Source of the DNA: Candidatus Alloclostridium intestinigallinarum
Lineage (GTDB): Bacteria > Bacillota > Clostridia > Christensenellales > UBA3700
Reading direction: 5' to 3'
Length of the DNA stretch: 64,000 nt
NCBI GenBank assembly: GCA_904382605.1
Contig: CAJFJA010000011.1
Location: forward strand, 1-64,000
This document shows positions 24,340-33,612 of the stretch, in pieces. The stretch's first letter is position 1; each line of letters starts with the position of its first letter. The position numbers and the translations under genes were made by a program. The notes under the pieces were generated by a model that had not been told where the DNA came from, ran no database searches, and was given only the letters and a program-made list of their open reading frames with translations.

Positions 24340-25836
24340 TTAAGCCATGCACCTGAATACGATTATCTTATCCCCTTCCTTTATGCCTTTTTCGACAAAG
24401 GGATTTTGCGCGGCAATGTCGCGTTCGGACACGTTGAGCGCCTTTGCCACGTCCCACAGAGTTTCGCCCCTTGCCACGGTAAGCACGCTTATTCCACCCA
24501 TATCCAACTCGCGTTCCTGCCCCACTTCTATGTGGCTTACGCCCTGCAATACGCATTTTTCCATACATGCAAGCTGCAGGGATACGTTGGCGCACACCTC
24601 TATTTCCCCTTCGCGGCGCACTCGTGATACCACGTCGGTCACCGCCGCGCCCATGCACGCAACTTCCCTTTCTCCGTCGTCTTTCAAGTCGGAGGTAAAG
24701 GAGAAAGGAATTTCCACGGCGCAGGAGTCTACCGCTCCGCCGTCCGTTTCGTATATCTCGCACACGTTAATCACGCCCTCGCAGGTCAGCTTTCCGCCCT
24801 CACGGTACATATTGCTTACGCTTGCAAACGAGGGAACGCCGGCAAGAACGCGCCTTATACCCTCTACTTCCACATCGGCACTTCCGCATACGCGCTTGGA
24901 TAAAAATTTCATACCCTCGGGAGCGGTAAAACTCTTTTCGATATACGTCACTTCCAGCTCGGCGGCGGGCGAAAACACGTCCGCGACGGTTTCTATCCTT
25001 TCTTCTTCAAAAAGTCTGACGTCCACGCCCACGGTGACGTCCATCTGAACCACGTTTTCTTCTTCGCTGCCCGTTATGAGTATGGAAACGCCTTTTACAC
25101 ACGCCCTAGCAGTAACAATATCGTCCGCTTTGGAATCTCCTATCATCAATTCTTCGGCAAACGGGTGGGAAAACTGCTTACTGCAAACACCGCCGTCGTC
25201 ATAGACGAGCTGTATCCACACTTCGCCTTCGGCATATACGCTGCCTTCTTCCGCACGCACGGAAGTGAGGAATACTTCCGCACCGTAACTGAGAATTTTG
25301 CCTATCGCCGCGCCCGTTTCGTATTCTTCGGAAACGGTGAAAGAGTCGCTTCCGCCGCCCTTCAGATTGGTTATGTCATTTTCCTGCGTGCGGCTAACCG
25401 CGCCTTCCACTTCATCCACCAGCGTGGCGGTATATTCGCACTCTCCTTCAAAATCGAGGTCCACCACCGTCTGCAACTTGATGGACGAACCGACAACTTC
25501 ACTCTGCACGTCGGATATACTTGCCGCGGCGGATACCGGCATACCGGCAACGGCACCTTCGGCAGATACCGATTCCGTGATTTCCGTCACATAGTCCGCG
25601 CTCGAATAGGCGCCCGCCCCGTCGGCGTAGATGACGCGGCTGGTCACCTCGCACACCACTCTGACCGCGCCGTCCTGCGCTTCCGCGCTTTTCACGCAGA
25701 CTCCGCCGCTTACGCAATATATCTTGCTTACTCCGCCTGCGGACGCGTCGATACTGCACTCCGCCGCCAGCTGGCCTTTGCCGATTTTATCGACATATTT
25801 TACGGTTACATCGTTTTCCCTTATCTGAATTGCCAT
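24340..25836 (-). CDS. sipL: SPOCS/LysM spore-coat morphogenetic protein, SipL-like
   Basis: A 498-residue protein with repeated SPOCS (DUF3794) domains over about residues 30-440 and a C-terminal LysM domain (about 452-498, LTVARGETLWDVAKALNVS). In Clostridioides difficile SipL has this domain order and ties the spore coat to the SpoIVA shell on the forespore. GGAGGTAAC precedes the ATG. Neighbours veg and ispE match a common clostridial order. Many Clostridia have several SPOCS-LysM paralogues, so the SipL name is likely but not proven. No signal peptide is present, as expected for a mother-cell protein. Confidence 0.82.
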   Translation of the reverse strand: MAIQIRENDVTVKYVDKIGKGQLAAECSIDASAGGVSKIYCVSGGVCVKSAEAQDGAVRVVCEVTSRVIYADGAGAYSSADYVTEITESVSAEGAVAGMPVSAAASISDVQSEVVGSSIKLQTVVDLDFEGECEYTATLVDEVEGAVSRTQENDITNLKGGGSDSFTVSEEYETGAAIGKILSYGAEVFLTSVRAEEGSVYAEGEVWIQLVYDDGGVCSKQFSHPFAEELMIGDSKADDIVTARACVKGVSILITGSEEENVVQMDVTVGVDVRLFEEERIETVADVFSPAAELEVTYIEKSFTAPEGMKFLSKRVCGSADVEVEGIRRVLAGVPSFASVSNMYREGGKLTCEGVINVCEIYETDGGAVDSCAVEIPFSFTSDLKDDGEREVACMGAAVTDVVSRVRREGEIEVCANVSLQLACMEKCVLQGVSHIEVGQERELDMGGISVLTVARGETLWDVAKALNVSERDIAAQNPFVEKGIKEGDKIIVFRCMA

Positions 25837-25927
25837 AGTTACCTCCGCTTGAAGTTCATTAAATTATATTGCGCCCCAAAGCCGATTATGACGGAATAAA
25901 ATTTTTATGTCCGGGAATAATTTTCAT

Positions 25928-26158
25928 ATGAGAAAAGCGAAATTGCAACTTGAAGCAGTCAAAGCCGCGCTTGAAAAGATGCGCGGCGAATACGTGGTTA
26001 TGAACATTAACCGCGGCAGAAACAAATTCGAACGCGCGGAAGGCGTACTCACCGACCTTTACCCTTCCATATTCACCGTGGTTTCCGACGGCAAGGTGAC
26101 GTCTTATTCGTATAACGATATACTTTCGCGCAACATAAGATTTTGCGCAAAAAAATAG
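25928..26158 (+). CDS. veg: Veg family protein
   Basis: A 76-residue Veg-type protein (MRKAKLQLEAVKAALEKMRG, then NRGRNKFERAEGVLTDLYPSIFTV and VTSYSYNDILSRNI). The RGRNK/ERxGVL and SYSYxDIL pattern is that of Veg, a small beta-barrel protein linked to biofilm control and spore outgrowth in Bacillus. ATG 25928 matches the usual family N-terminus; an ATG seven codons upstream is possible. Neither has a strong ribosome site. It is divergent from sipL. Confidence 0.9.
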   Translation: MRKAKLQLEAVKAALEKMRGEYVVMNINRGRNKFERAEGVLTDLYPSIFTVVSDGKVTSYSYNDILSRNIRFCAKK

Positions 26159-26197
26159 CCGCCGCATTTATTCCAGATACGAAATAGCCTCTTTTGT

Positions 26198-26226
26198 TTG
26201 TATATCGGTTATATATTTGCTATAAT
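26198..26226 (+). promoter_or_regulatory. leaderless-type promoter of the SDR gene
   Basis: Extended -10 TGC-TATAAT (26218-26226) ends six bases before the ATG at 26233. The -35 region is weak (TTGTAT at 26198). No ribosome site is present. Confidence 0.8.
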
Positions 26227-26232
26227 GAAAGC

Positions 26233-26949
26233 ATGAAAGTTGCTATAGTCACGGGCGCGTCGGGCGGTATAGGCTCGCAAATCGCCCAGGAATTGTGTGA
26301 AAAAGATTACGCCGTCATCGGCTGTTACCGCAACGGCGCGGACGTGTGCGAAGCCATGGCAGACGACATCAACAAGTTCGGAGTGTTCGAGCCTTACTGT
26401 CTGAATCTGCGCAGCGAAAACGAAGCGGTCAGACTTGCGGAATACGCGGTACAGACTTACGGCAGGATAGACCTTCTGGTAAATTGCGCGGGCATAGGCG
26501 AAATCGCGCCGCTTACCGAATGCAACCGCTGGGAAGAGATTATCAACGTCAATCTGAACGGCACTATCAGAATGTGCCGCGCCGTACTGCCTTATATGCT
26601 GAGAATGGGAAGCGGCAACATAGTAAATATATCTTCCGTATGGGGAGAATGCGGCTCTGCTTGCGAGGCAGCCTACTCCGCCAGCAAGGGCGGCGTAAAC
26701 GCTTTTACGAAGGCTCTTGCAAAGGAAGTTGGCATTATGGGCGTGCGCGTAAACGCGGTTGCGCCCGGCTTTATAGATACCGAAATGAACGCATCTCTCA
26801 CCAACCGCGACGTGGAAGACATACGCGACGATATTCCTCTGAGGCGCACAGGCACGCCAAAAGACGTGGCTGACGCAGTTTTGTTCGTGCTTTCCAATAC
26901 CTATGTCACCGGTCAGATAATTACGGTTGACGGAGGGTGGACGATATAG
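26233..26949 (+). CDS. SDR-family oxidoreductase, FabG-like
   Basis: A 238-residue short-chain dehydrogenase/reductase. The cofactor loop TGASGGIG is at 7-14, NCAG at 84-87 and the catalytic S135, Y148 and K152 (YSASK). The C-terminal NAVAPGFIDTEMN and TGQIITVDGGW are typical of FabG-type 3-oxoacyl-ACP reductases. It stands alone rather than in a fatty-acid operon, so the substrate is open. It has no ribosome site; the extended -10 box lies six bases before the ATG, implying a leaderless mRNA. Confidence 0.88.
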   Translation: MKVAIVTGASGGIGSQIAQELCEKDYAVIGCYRNGADVCEAMADDINKFGVFEPYCLNLRSENEAVRLAEYAVQTYGRIDLLVNCAGIGEIAPLTECNRWEEIINVNLNGTIRMCRAVLPYMLRMGSGNIVNISSVWGECGSACEAAYSASKGGVNAFTKALAKEVGIMGVRVNAVAPGFIDTEMNASLTNRDVEDIRDDIPLRRTGTPKDVADAVLFVLSNTYVTGQIITVDGGWTI

Positions 26950-26981
26950 CGCTTCGCTTTAAGCGAAAGAGAAAAAGGATA

Positions 26982-27020
26982 AAGGTCTGAAGGTTTTTCG
27001 CCCTTCGGACCTTTTCCTCT
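26982..27020 (+). terminator. terminator of the SDR gene
   Basis: AAGGTCTGAAGG (26982-26993) pairs with CCTTCGGACCTT (27002-27013), then TTTCCTCTT. Confidence 0.8.
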
Positions 27021-27128
27021 TCCGCTTATTATTTAAGGTGAAAACCCTGCACGTTCTACTGCGGTTTTCCCCTCATTTTGCGGCGAGTAATAAAATAGCT
27101 TACTTTTGCGTTTGCCGCAAAACTTCAC

Positions 27129-27300
27129 CCCTTTCTGCCCTGCGGGAAAATGCGCACAGCGCATTTTATAGGTAACGCTTGGCAAAATTCGATTTTGCCG
27201 CGCTTTATTTGCAATATAAAGCCATTGCGGAGAATGCGCGCCGTAAGTTTTTTCTTTGTTATTTCAAAGAGTAACCAGTGGTGAAGCGCACGGCGCTCCC
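27129..27300 (+). repeat. dispersed intergenic repeat, copy 1
   Basis: Segment 27129-27178 (CTTTCTGCCCTGCGGGAAAA... TTTTATAGGTAACGCT) recurs at about 43709-43760. Segment 27218-27300 (AAAGCCATTGCGGAGA ... GTGAAGCGCACGGCGCTCC) is one of four copies; the others are at 43800, 44077 and 44226. No protein is convincingly encoded. Confidence 0.7.
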
Positions 27301-27371
27301 GCTCGCAAAAGCGCGGTTTTGCTTCGCTTTGTTTTTAATAATTTTACCGCTTTGTAGCCGCGCAATAAAGC

Positions 27372-27494
27372 ACTGCGTAGAAGTGCCCTAATGCTAGGAA
27401 AGACAACCTTTTACGAGCGAGCGTACTAGGGCGTACGTGACTGAGGAAAAAGTTGACTTGACACCGCAGGAGGGTGCTTATACGCAGTACCCTC
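27372..27494 (+). ncRNA. putative structured RNA element
   Basis: ACTGCGTA (27372-27379) pairs with TACGCAGT (27481-27488), closing a region that also has GCCCTA/TAGGGC (27385-27390 with 27427-27432). GAGGGT/ACCCTC (27470-27475 with 27489-27494) competes with or abuts the closing helix. A rightward-capable terminator follows at 27520. The multi-helix layout suggests a folded RNA. The strand is uncertain and I cannot assign a family. Confidence 0.4.
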
Positions 27495-27519
27495 GTGAGC
27501 GAAAACAGTATATGAAAAA

Positions 27520-27557
27520 ATATACGGACGGCAAAACTTTGCCGCCCGTATATTTTT
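27520..27557. terminator. bidirectional terminator
   Basis: ATATACGGACGGCAAA pairs with TTTGCCGCCCGTATAT (one mismatch) around ACT, with A's before and T's after. It can end both the leftward lipoprotein transcript and any rightward RNA. Confidence 0.85.
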
Positions 27558-27577
27558 GAATTGACCGTTTCCGTTTT

Positions 27578-30500
27578 TTACCTGACCGTAATATTTACGG
27601 TGATGCAGCTGACAACGCTGCCCGTGCCGTCGGTGACGACATACTTCACGACCGCACTGCCGCTGAGGTCGAAACGTCCGGGTCCGCCTGAAACGTATAC
27701 CGTTACGGTGTAGCCGTCCGCGGTGGCGGTGGAATCATAGCCTATCGTATATTCGCTGCCGCCGACAGTCATCACTCCTTCGATTGCGGGCGTACCGCTT
27801 ACGGACACGTTCTCGCTGTAGCTTTCCACGTACAAAAGTCCGTCGAGCAAAGGCGTCTGATAAGCGGAAGCAACACTGAATCTGTTCGACGTGAGAGCGG
27901 AGTTATTCAACCCTGCAAGGCTGCCGCCCTGCTCTCCGCCGTTATAGTCGTACATAAAGCAGTTTTCGGGCGTTGCCGCGCCATATACAAATGAAGGAAC
28001 GGTCGTATTTATTCTGGTCGTGCCGGCGCTGTACGCGTAGCTTATCGTGCCGCTGTTTGCCGCCGCGAAACCGCCCGCGGTAGCTCCTCCGTTCACCCTT
28101 GCAACCGCGTAAGCATAGCTTATCGTACCCGCATTGCTGCCCACGAACCCGCCGACGTGTTCGGCGCGTACTTCACCGATATTGCCGTATGCGCCCGCGG
28201 TAAACTTACTGCCGTAGTAGCTGTTTGTTATGGTTGCGCCTGCCGCATTACTGCCGGCAAAACCGCCCGTATACAGCATTACGGTGGTGCCGCCGTCGCT
28301 TATATTGCCCGTGGCAAAGCTGTTTTCTATAGTCCCTTCGTTCAAGCCGACAAAGCCGCCGAGAGCGGTATTGCCCAAAACCGTATTTGTCAGCGTCACG
28401 TCGCCGCGGTGCGAACTTGCCACAATCTTGCCCGAAGCGGAGTTGCGTCCGACAAGTCCGCCCACATATGCGGTGTTATCTTCACCTTCCGCGCCCTCTT
28501 CAAGTTTGGAGTATGCCGTTGCGGAGAAGGAAACGTCGCTTTCGCAGGCGGTAATAGTGCCGTTGTTGACCGCCGCTATCACGCCGGAAGTGTTGATTGC
28601 TTCAAAAGTGCCGCCCACATAGACGTATTCTATAGTGCCGTCGTTCACACCGGCGATAACCGCTGTGGTATTCGCGCGCTGATATTTTTCCTCGTCCTCG
28701 GTCGCTTCGGTATCCTCGGTGGCCTCCTGCCCCGGTACGGTGTAAGAATATTCGGCGTCGGTAGCGGTAACGTCCGTAAAGTTCACGTGGCTGAGCGTAC
28801 CTCCGAATAAGGGGAACATCGCGTAGTTTTCGGTAAACGAGCCGAGCGCGCTTTCATGTTCTTCTGTACGCGCATATTCGAGCGCCGCGCGGTTGAGAAT
28901 ATGCATATTGCTTATCGTATATTCTCCCGAACGGGTGACGCCTTCGGAATATTCTATATCCGCGCTCTTTATCGTGCCCTTGAAAGATATATCGTCAAGC
29001 GCAAGCCAGGCGTTGTTGTTGAAGTCGACGTCCTCCGCGATGATAAACGTCATGCCTTCGCAGTCTTCGCCCGAAAGCATAAGTTTCTGAATATACATGA
29101 GCCGGGCGCGCGCCGTGGCGTAAACGCCCGTATTGCCGCCTTCGTCATTCGTAAGATGCGTGGTTTTTATCGTGTAGGTATTCGTTTCCGCGTCGAATTC
29201 GGGTTCGCAGGCGGACAGACAGGAAGTTTCAAGCGTAACGCTTCCGCTCGGAAGATGCGCCGTGACGTTGCCGGTAAGCCCTTCGTCGGAAACGCCGATA
29301 TTCTCGCTTTGATAGTAGCATGCCTGAACGCTTACGTTGAAATATCTGCCGTACATATTGGAAGACGACTGGTTGTGCGTGGGCTGGGTTCCCTCTTCAG
29401 CCGCGCTGTGGAATATCCTTTCCAGCGAGTAAGTGAGCAGATAGCCGTCGCCTTCCTGCGTCAGAGTCGCCGCTTCGTATTCGTCGGAGCCAGAACGGAT
29501 TATGATTTTTCCTTCATTTTCGCCCGTGCCGAGTTCAAGTCTTACCGAAGCGGTAACGTCGGAAAGCGAATTGGACGAAGACGTGTTCACGGAAGAGAGG
29601 ATTATTTTGAACATATTGGCGTTGTCCAGAATATCCTGCGTAAAGCGGATATACAAAGTGTCGCTTATCCCGGAAGTACCCGTGGTTTTTATGTCGTTGA
29701 ACGAAACGTTTACCGTATTGCCGTCCGCAGGCATATCCGCAGAGACGTTCACGGGTGATATTACCGTCGCCGTATAAAGGTGGCTTTCCGCAGTCGCCTC
29801 CTGCGCGGAAGCGACCGTATTTACTCTGGGCGAAGAGAAGTATATGGTATCGTTGCCGTTGGCTTTTACCGTAATGAGGTATTCTCCCGCTTCAGTCATG
29901 TTAAGACTGCTGAGCAGGGTATTCTGCGCCGTGCCGGACGACGTGGTATAGGTGTAGTCCGCGTCGTGGTTCTCAGCATATTTTTCTATATTTTGGAAGA
30001 GAGTAAGCGCGCTGTCGTTGAGAGACTCGTCGTCGGTCGTATCTATTTTCCACGCTTCGACGGTTATGGAAGAAGCGTTGGGAACCTGCGTCCACCTCAG
30101 CCTTTGGCTGGTTTCGCTGGTGAACGAATATTGCGTGATGAGCGGATTTGAAAGCTGTGCAGTGACGTTTACGCTCGTCCTCGACCATGCGGAGGGAATG
30201 TCGTTGCTCTCTCTTGCCGCGTTGGCGCGCACCTGGACGGTATACGTTCCGGGGTTGTCGGAAAACCTTTCCGTGGTTTTATTGCCGTCCGAATCCTCTT
30301 CGTCGGAATCTTTTTCGATATAAGTTTCGAACCAATTGGACGTGGAGTCGGTATCCGACAATTCCGTCAAAAGGGTACTACCGCTTAAAATCTGTATGGT
30401 GTAATTTGCCGCGCCTTCTACCGCGTCGAAGGTGACGCGCAAGCCCATTACGCCCGAGCCTTCCTGCGCCTCGGTATATTCGGCAACAACGTTCTGCGGA

Positions 30501-30916
30501 TTGTTGTAGCGGTTGCCGCGCACATAGGTGTATTCGGCAACGTCGCTGTCCTGGTGCACGGGATTGCCGCTCACGTCGAGTTCGTCGGGATTTGCAAGCG
30601 CCTGTACGTGAATGGTGTACGTGCCGGAAGCGGTGATTCCCGCAAGCGACTGCGAAGGCGGGTCGACGTTGCCGTCTTCGTCTTCCTGCACGCGGATATT
30701 GTTCACGTTACTGCGGTTGCCCTGCTCGTCCGTGACGTAAAAGTCGTAGGCGTAGGCGTTATCCACGCGCGCCCAGGTGAGCGTCTGCGTCTGCCTGTTC
30801 AGTGTAAAGCCCGAGGGCGTATCCAGCTTGCCGGTGTTGTCGCAGGCGGCGAAAGCCGCAAGCGCGCCCAGCGCCAGACACAAAATTATAATCAATGCCA
30901 AAACTTTCTTTCTCAT
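27578..30916 (-). CDS. large surface lipoprotein with fibronectin-like and GLUG repeats
   Basis: A 1112-residue exported lipoprotein. The signal is MRKKVLALIIILCLALGALA with lipobox AFAAC near residue 24. N-terminal modules (about 30-370) look like fibronectin III or Ig folds (FTLNRQTQTLTWARVDNAYAYDFYV and similar). The middle part (about 560-990) is a beta-helix type region rich in GLUG motifs (GGLVGRNSAS, GGFVGLNEG, GGFVGSNAG). A C-terminal domain follows. Such proteins are cell-surface adhesins or glycan-binding proteins; no catalytic motif is evident. GGGAAG precedes the ATG. A TTGAAA-17-TATCAT promoter lies 50 bp upstream. Confidence 0.82.
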   Translation of the reverse strand: MRKKVLALIIILCLALGALAAFAACDNTGKLDTPSGFTLNRQTQTLTWARVDNAYAYDFYVTDEQGNRSNVNNIRVQEDEDGNVDPPSQSLAGITASGTYTIHVQALANPDELDVSGNPVHQDSDVAEYTYVRGNRYNNPQNVVAEYTEAQEGSGVMGLRVTFDAVEGAANYTIQILSGSTLLTELSDTDSTSNWFETYIEKDSDEEDSDGNKTTERFSDNPGTYTVQVRANAARESNDIPSAWSRTSVNVTAQLSNPLITQYSFTSETSQRLRWTQVPNASSITVEAWKIDTTDDESLNDSALTLFQNIEKYAENHDADYTYTTSSGTAQNTLLSSLNMTEAGEYLITVKANGNDTIYFSSPRVNTVASAQEATAESHLYTATVISPVNVSADMPADGNTVNVSFNDIKTTGTSGISDTLYIRFTQDILDNANMFKIILSSVNTSSSNSLSDVTASVRLELGTGENEGKIIIRSGSDEYEAATLTQEGDGYLLTYSLERIFHSAAEEGTQPTHNQSSSNMYGRYFNVSVQACYYQSENIGVSDEGLTGNVTAHLPSGSVTLETSCLSACEPEFDAETNTYTIKTTHLTNDEGGNTGVYATARARLMYIQKLMLSGEDCEGMTFIIAEDVDFNNNAWLALDDISFKGTIKSADIEYSEGVTRSGEYTISNMHILNRAALEYARTEEHESALGSFTENYAMFPLFGGTLSHVNFTDVTATDAEYSYTVPGQEATEDTEATEDEEKYQRANTTAVIAGVNDGTIEYVYVGGTFEAINTSGVIAAVNNGTITACESDVSFSATAYSKLEEGAEGEDNTAYVGGLVGRNSASGKIVASSHRGDVTLTNTVLGNTALGGFVGLNEGTIENSFATGNISDGGTTVMLYTGGFAGSNAAGATITNSYYGSKFTAGAYGNIGEVRAEHVGGFVGSNAGTISYAYAVARVNGGATAGGFAAANSGTISYAYSAGTTRINTTVPSFVYGAATPENCFMYDYNGGEQGGSLAGLNNSALTSNRFSVASAYQTPLLDGLLYVESYSENVSVSGTPAIEGVMTVGGSEYTIGYDSTATADGYTVTVYVSGGPGRFDLSGSAVVKYVVTDGTGSVVSCITVNITVR

Positions 30917-30965
30917 TATTCTTCCCGGATTTACCGCTTACGTTGCGCAAGCGTACTTTTCTAAT

Positions 30966-30994
30966 ATGATACCAAAATACTTGATATTTTTCAA
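30966..30994 (-). promoter_or_regulatory. promoter of the GLUG lipoprotein gene
   Basis: -35 TTGAAA (30989-30994), 17-bp spacer, -10 TATCAT (30966-30971). Confidence 0.75.
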
Positions 30995-31030
30995 CCTTAT
31001 TATCGTTTATTTTATAACTTTTTATGTAAA

Positions 31031-31065
31031 ATAAAGCGCGCGAATATACGCGCGGTTTATTTTAT
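31031..31065. terminator. terminator of the GH36 gene
   Basis: ATAAA-G-CGCGCG AATATA CGCGCG-G-TTTAT with T-rich sequence on both strands. Confidence 0.75.
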
Positions 31066-31084
31066 ACCGTATAGCCCCGAAACG

Positions 31085-32950
31085 TCAGCCGCCGAAACTG
31101 TCGGAAAATCTGATTTCAAAAGGCGCGAGAGTGCCGCTCACCCTGCCCGCTCCCGGAAGGTCGAAAGAGTATTTTGCCGCCTTGCCGCCGCTGTTGCGCA
31201 GCATGAGCGCGTAATCCTTGCCGTTGCAGGCGATATAGCCGTAAACTTCGCCCTTAGCGGGATCGCCGCCGAAAAATTCCGAATGCGAAAGCACGTCGTA
31301 ATGCTTTTCCGCCCATTCCAGCGTACGCGCGGCTATATTCCACTTGTCCCCGTCCATCATAGACGGCGAAAAATACACCTCCGCAAGTCCGCTTCCGCGC
31401 ATCATGCAGCATTTGAGATAGAGCGCGAACTGTTCGTCGGTATATACGACCGTCTTATGCGAGGGATTGGGAAGAGGCGGATTGTAATTGCGCTCGGCGT
31501 AGCACGGCTCGTGGTTGTAAAGGTGCGCCGCGGGGAACTGCACCTGCCTTACTTCGAACAAATCGCGGTAGCGCGAATCGCGGTAATTAAGGCATTGCGA
31601 AAGGTTGTCGCCCTTACCTATGTAGTACATATCCGAAGCGTTGTTCATCCACACATAGTCCGCCCATTTCAAAAAGAACGGCGAGCAATGGGAATACGAA
31701 GTGATATTCAGGCACACGTCCGGGCATACGCTGCGTATATGCTCGAAGCCCTTGCACCAGCACTCCCAAAGATACGTATAAAAAGCCTTGCCGGTCAGAC
31801 CGCGGGCGGGCGGATGATTGTGGTCCTTCGCGTAGCAGGGAGTTATGGCAAAGCCGTCAATCTTGAAATACCGCACGTTGTATTTTTCGCAAAACTCCGC
31901 CATGCGCGCGCACAAATCCGCCGCGTATTTGCCGTCTGCCGTGCAAATGTCGCGCGAGAGTTTGTTTTTGTGGTAGCCTATCTTTTCAAGGTGCGAAGCG
32001 TATACGGGCGTTTGCGAAGTATAGCCGCCGCGCGGACCGAACCACACGCCGAATGCCGAACCGAAAGAACGTGTAAGCGCGGCTTCGTTTGAAAAACCTT
32101 GCTTAAACTTGTCGTTGAACTGCCAGAACTTAGGTTTGTCGTACTCCGTCCAGCCGTCGTCCACCACAAAGCAGTCAAGCGGTCTCAGCCCCGCCTTTTT
32201 GAACCCCTCGTATACCGCGGTAAAAGATGATTTTATATTATTAGGGTCTATATCAAGCATATTGTCGTACCAGCAGTTAAACTGGATACGGAAGCGCTCG
32301 GGGCGCGAGAACGTGCGCACGTAACGGAAAAAGTCGCGGCGCATGGAAGTGAATTCCGCCTTTCCGCCTCCGCCGAACACTATGGAAGGAGGAACGTACG
32401 CCCCTTCGCTACACACCTCGCCGAACATTCTGCCCGTATAATAGGACATGCGCACCCTTCCGCCCGCTATCGTATTTTCACCCATGGGACTTTCTATCGC
32501 CGTGAATACGTCGCCGTTATACACGGGCTGACCCATTGCCGCTATTTTTGCAGGCTGGAATACGCGCTTTCCCACGGGAGCGCACCACGAAAAGGCGGAA
32601 TTCTTCTCACCGCCGCCGAACCGGATATATTCGATAAATACGTCTTTATCAAACCTGAAAGCAAAGGTCTGGCGCAGCGCTTCGCCCGCTTCTTCGAACT
32701 TGGCTTCGGCGGAAAATCCGTCCGCGGAAGCGGTGTATCCGCATTCCGTTTCCTTAAAACGGCAGGAGCGGGACGATATGATTTTTTTCGCGGAAAAACG
32801 GCTTGCGGACGCCCTGTAACACACCGTAAATTCGTCGGACGGCGCGAGCGCGTATTCCGCTCCGGTAACGAGGTTTACGATACTGCCGCCCGTCAGTCTG
32901 CCGTCTGATACGGAAAGTGTTTTTTTAACGCTTTTTGCTGTAAATTCCAT
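31085..32950 (-). CDS. GH36-like alpha-galactosidase/melibiase-type glycosidase
   Basis: A 621-residue glycoside hydrolase. An N-terminal beta-sandwich (about 1-200) precedes a TIM barrel with the GH36/GH31-clan signatures: CFVVDDGW near 264 and the nucleophile aspartate in YFKIDGF near 366. LNITSYSHCSPFF and DYVWMNNASDMY follow in the barrel. The C-terminal domain (about 530-621) is a small beta domain. No signal peptide, so it is cytoplasmic and probably acts on imported oligosaccharides. ATG 32948-32950 is chosen because GAGG precedes it. Divergent from an XRE regulator. Substrate (alpha-galactoside or another alpha-glycan) is not decided by sequence alone. Confidence 0.8.
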   Translation of the reverse strand: MEFTAKSVKKTLSVSDGRLTGGSIVNLVTGAEYALAPSDEFTVCYRASASRFSAKKIISSRSCRFKETECGYTASADGFSAEAKFEEAGEALRQTFAFRFDKDVFIEYIRFGGGEKNSAFSWCAPVGKRVFQPAKIAAMGQPVYNGDVFTAIESPMGENTIAGGRVRMSYYTGRMFGEVCSEGAYVPPSIVFGGGGKAEFTSMRRDFFRYVRTFSRPERFRIQFNCWYDNMLDIDPNNIKSSFTAVYEGFKKAGLRPLDCFVVDDGWTEYDKPKFWQFNDKFKQGFSNEAALTRSFGSAFGVWFGPRGGYTSQTPVYASHLEKIGYHKNKLSRDICTADGKYAADLCARMAEFCEKYNVRYFKIDGFAITPCYAKDHNHPPARGLTGKAFYTYLWECWCKGFEHIRSVCPDVCLNITSYSHCSPFFLKWADYVWMNNASDMYYIGKGDNLSQCLNYRDSRYRDLFEVRQVQFPAAHLYNHEPCYAERNYNPPLPNPSHKTVVYTDEQFALYLKCCMMRGSGLAEVYFSPSMMDGDKWNIAARTLEWAEKHYDVLSHSEFFGGDPAKGEVYGYIACNGKDYALMLRNSGGKAAKYSFDLPGAGRVSGTLAPFEIRFSDSFGG

Positions 32951-33020
32951 AATTTTCCTCATATTTAAGGCTGTTTTTGCGGCTTTTTCAAGAAAAAACC
33001 GCTTATATGCCGTTTATTAT

Positions 33021-33098
33021 ATGATATTATAACGTTAAAATATTGTCAATGGGAAATTGCAAAAAATTATTGAATTTTACCGCTTCTTATGCTATAAT
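33021..33098. promoter_or_regulatory. back-to-back promoters of the GH36 and XRE genes
   Basis: Leftward TTGACA (33044-33049), 17 bp, TATCAT (33021-33026). Rightward TTGAAT (33070-33075), 17 bp, extended TGC-TATAAT (33093-33098). The palindrome TAACGTTA (33030-33037) lies in the leftward spacer and could be an operator. Confidence 0.75.
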
Positions 33099-33135
33099 AT
33101 TTTGCGTAACAATTTAGCGATTAAGGGAGATAAAT

Positions 33136-33351
33136 ATGACGGATTTCGCAAAGAATCTAAGACAGCTCCGCAAGCAAAGCAGAATGTCACAGTTTATGCT
33201 CGCCGATAAACTCGGCGTATCTCAGCGCACCATCTCACACTACGAAAACGGCTCTTCCGAGCCTTCTTTGCAGATATTGTGCAGAATAGCGCGCATTTTC
33301 CGCGTGACGGTAGACGAACTGCTTGGCTTCGCGCTGAAAGACGAAGATTAA
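33136..33351 (+). CDS. XRE-family transcriptional regulator
   Basis: A 71-residue single-domain Cro/C1-type helix-turn-helix protein (FAKNLRQLRKQSRMSQFMLA, KLGVSQRTISHYENGSSEPS, CRIARIFRVTVDELL). GGGAG precedes the ATG by seven bases. It is divergent from the GH36 glycosidase gene with both promoters in the 185-bp gap, so it may regulate itself and that gene. Confidence 0.9.
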   Translation: MTDFAKNLRQLRKQSRMSQFMLADKLGVSQRTISHYENGSSEPSLQILCRIARIFRVTVDELLGFALKDED

Positions 33352-33369
33352 CCTACAAAAAACCTGCCG

Positions 33370-33399
33370 CTCCGCTCCTTACGGGGCGGAGTTTTTTTT
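33370..33399 (+). terminator. terminator of the XRE gene
   Basis: CTCCGCTCC TTAC GGGGCGGAG followed by eight T's. Confidence 0.92.
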
Positions 33400-33551
33400 G
33401 CGCCGTTTTGAAGTAAACGGCGGAATATAACTTTTTCTCCGCGAAAAAAGCATAAGGCAAGCAGCATACTCCCCAGGCGGCGGAATCGCACGCAGGCGGG
33501 TTTGCCGGAATCGTATCGAAAATAACCTTTCCGCAATACCGGCTTAAAATG

Positions 33552-33573
33552 AAAAGGGGCGCAGACGCGCCCC
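33552..33573 (-). terminator. terminator of the 89-aa protein gene
   Basis: Read leftward: GGGGCGC GTCT GCGCCCC then TTTTCATTTT. Confidence 0.8.
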
Positions 33574-33612
33574 CTCCCCTTTCGGGGTGTAGGGAAAATA
33601 GATGGGTGGTGA

